Notes under the pieces: model-generated
Told to the model about the DNA's origin: nothing
The model's database searches: none
The model's input: the letters and a program-made list of their open reading frames with translations, nothing else
In this document: positions 63,390-64,000 of the stretch, piece by piece
Layout: every line of letters starts with the position of its first letter
How positions within the stretch are numbered: the first letter of the stretch is position 1
Made by a program: the position numbers and the translations under genes
Source of the DNA: Ureibacillus terrenus
Lineage (GTDB): Bacteria > Bacillota > Bacilli > Bacillales_A > Planococcaceae
Assembly: GCF_006569205.1 (NCBI RefSeq)
Contig: NZ_VIGD01000009.1
Coordinates: 57,601 to 121,600 of the forward strand
DNA length: 64,000 nucleotides
Direction: 5' to 3'

Positions 63390-64000
63390 TTGTATATTCT
63401 ACAAGAAAGTCTATTTTCCTTTGAAGAATTGCAAATTTTAGAGTCAAAAGAGAAATTACCGATCTTTTTTAGTGCTCTAGATTTGCGTCCTTATGCTAAA
63501 CAATTGAAAAGTTCTTCACCCCAAGGGGCTGAAGGACATTCCAAAGAAGGGATATTAAGGGCTCTTATCGCTGCCCCATTAGAAGGTATTGATACTTTTA
63601 CTTCTCTCCACAATCGATTAAAAAATGACCTGCGTTTTCGTTACCAATGTGGTTTAGATATTAGCAGGTCTGCACCATCCATCTCTACTCTTAGCCGAGT
63701 ATTTTCTTCACTAACCAAAACTGGACTTGTGAAAAGAATCTTTCAAGATCTCGTCCAGTTAGCTCAAGAGGAAGGAGTAATTGATGGAAAACATCAGGCT
63801 ATCGACAGTGCCGCCATTGATGCTTATGAAAAGAAGCAGCCTAAGAAGCGAAGTGAACAAACAGGCAACGCCAATTGGGGGGCAAAGTTTGATTCCTTCG
63901 GTAATAAAATTACTTGGTTTGGCTATAAGATGCATCTTTCCGTTGACACCAAAAGTGAATTACCAATGGCGATTGAAGTAACCCCTGCTCATATCAACGA
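63390..64000 (+). CDS. DDE transposase (IS1182/IS5-like), cut by window end
   Basis: 203 codons from TTG 63390, with AAGGAGG 8 bases upstream, open to the right edge. The N-terminal region LPIFFSALDLRPYAKQL...GHSKEGILRALIAAPLEG and IDGKHQAIDSAAIDAY carry DUF772-like and first DDE Asp features; TWFGYKMHLSVDTKSELP is the insertion-sequence catalytic-core pattern. No stop or frameshift in the visible part. Unrelated to the IS4-type remnant at 60007. Confidence 0.82.
   Translation, partial: MYILQESLFSFEELQILESKEKLPIFFSALDLRPYAKQLKSSSPQGAEGHSKEGILRALIAAPLEGIDTFTSLHNRLKNDLRFRYQCGLDISRSAPSISTLSRVFSSLTKTGLVKRIFQDLVQLAQEEGVIDGKHQAIDSAAIDAYEKKQPKKRSEQTGNANWGAKFDSFGNKITWFGYKMHLSVDTKSELPMAIEVTPAHIN

Overview
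The window is a 64 kb stretch of a Firmicutes (Bacillales) chromosome. The backbone follows the Bacillus subtilis hemE / hmoB / ecsAB / hit / trpP / yhaH / hpr / prsA / yhaM / yhzD / yhaR / serA / hemZ / yheA / yheB neighbourhood, with B. subtilis-like Shine-Dalgarno sites, TTG/GTG starts, a serine T-box, a TRAP-type leader, a cre box and a TPP riboswitch. Protein content (long DUF445 YheB, PabBC fusion, YjcZ, YteA-type TraR protein, thermophile-like catechol 2,3-dioxygenase of 327 residues) fits a thermophilic Bacillaceae/Planococcaceae member (Ureibacillus, Geobacillus-like relatives). The genus is an inference, not a sequence fact.

Layout. 1-1867: hemE (cut by the left edge) and hmoB. 2019-14091: a catabolic island for phenolic compounds inserted between hmoB and ecsB. 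A leftward operon carries the hydrolase, flavin monooxygenase oxygenase, catechol 2,3-dioxygenase and an AbrB-type membrane protein. A V4R/PucR-type regulator and an MFS transporter follow. A rightward, translationally coupled operon carries the flavin reductase, hydratase, acetaldehyde dehydrogenase, aldolase and an FAD-synthetase-like protein. Together they can take a phenol to catechol, cleave it in meta position, and convert it by the hydrolytic branch to pyruvate and acetyl-CoA. Similar sequence at 1835-1901 and 14115-14196 brackets the island. 14300-15733: an MHS-type transporter.

16042-33217: conserved backbone (ecsBA, hit, trpP, yhaH, hpr, prsA, yhaM, serA, hemZ, yheA, yheB and small genes). 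33581-47219: housekeeping genes (CorC/CNNM protein, Mn-type CDF exporter, YhcYZ two-component pair, BdbC/BdbD-like redox pair, RluA, aldo/keto reductase, acyl-CoA ligase, CatE-like dioxygenase, TrmL, QueG, and an unusual B3/4-DIP1984 two-domain protein). 47220-51349: small membrane proteins, an LD-carboxypeptidase and PabBC.

51836-59480: a complete four-gene Wadjet (JetDABC) anti-plasmid/anti-phage SMC system in overlapping genes, in the order D-A-B-C. 59821-64000: a plastic end with an IS4-family remnant, thiC with its TPP riboswitch and terminator, a junction of cheA and chemoreceptor fragments, and the start of a second, different transposase.

The least explained signal is a family of intergenic arrays (29828-29882, 48986-49140, 51495-51765) built from a 13-nt motif close to GATAAT(A/C)G(T/C)CAAA, spaced exactly 21 nt (two helical turns), with occasional steps of about 40 nt and, in the third array, a 103-nt higher-order repeat. 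No coding frame, CRISPR architecture or known regulatory element accounts for it.
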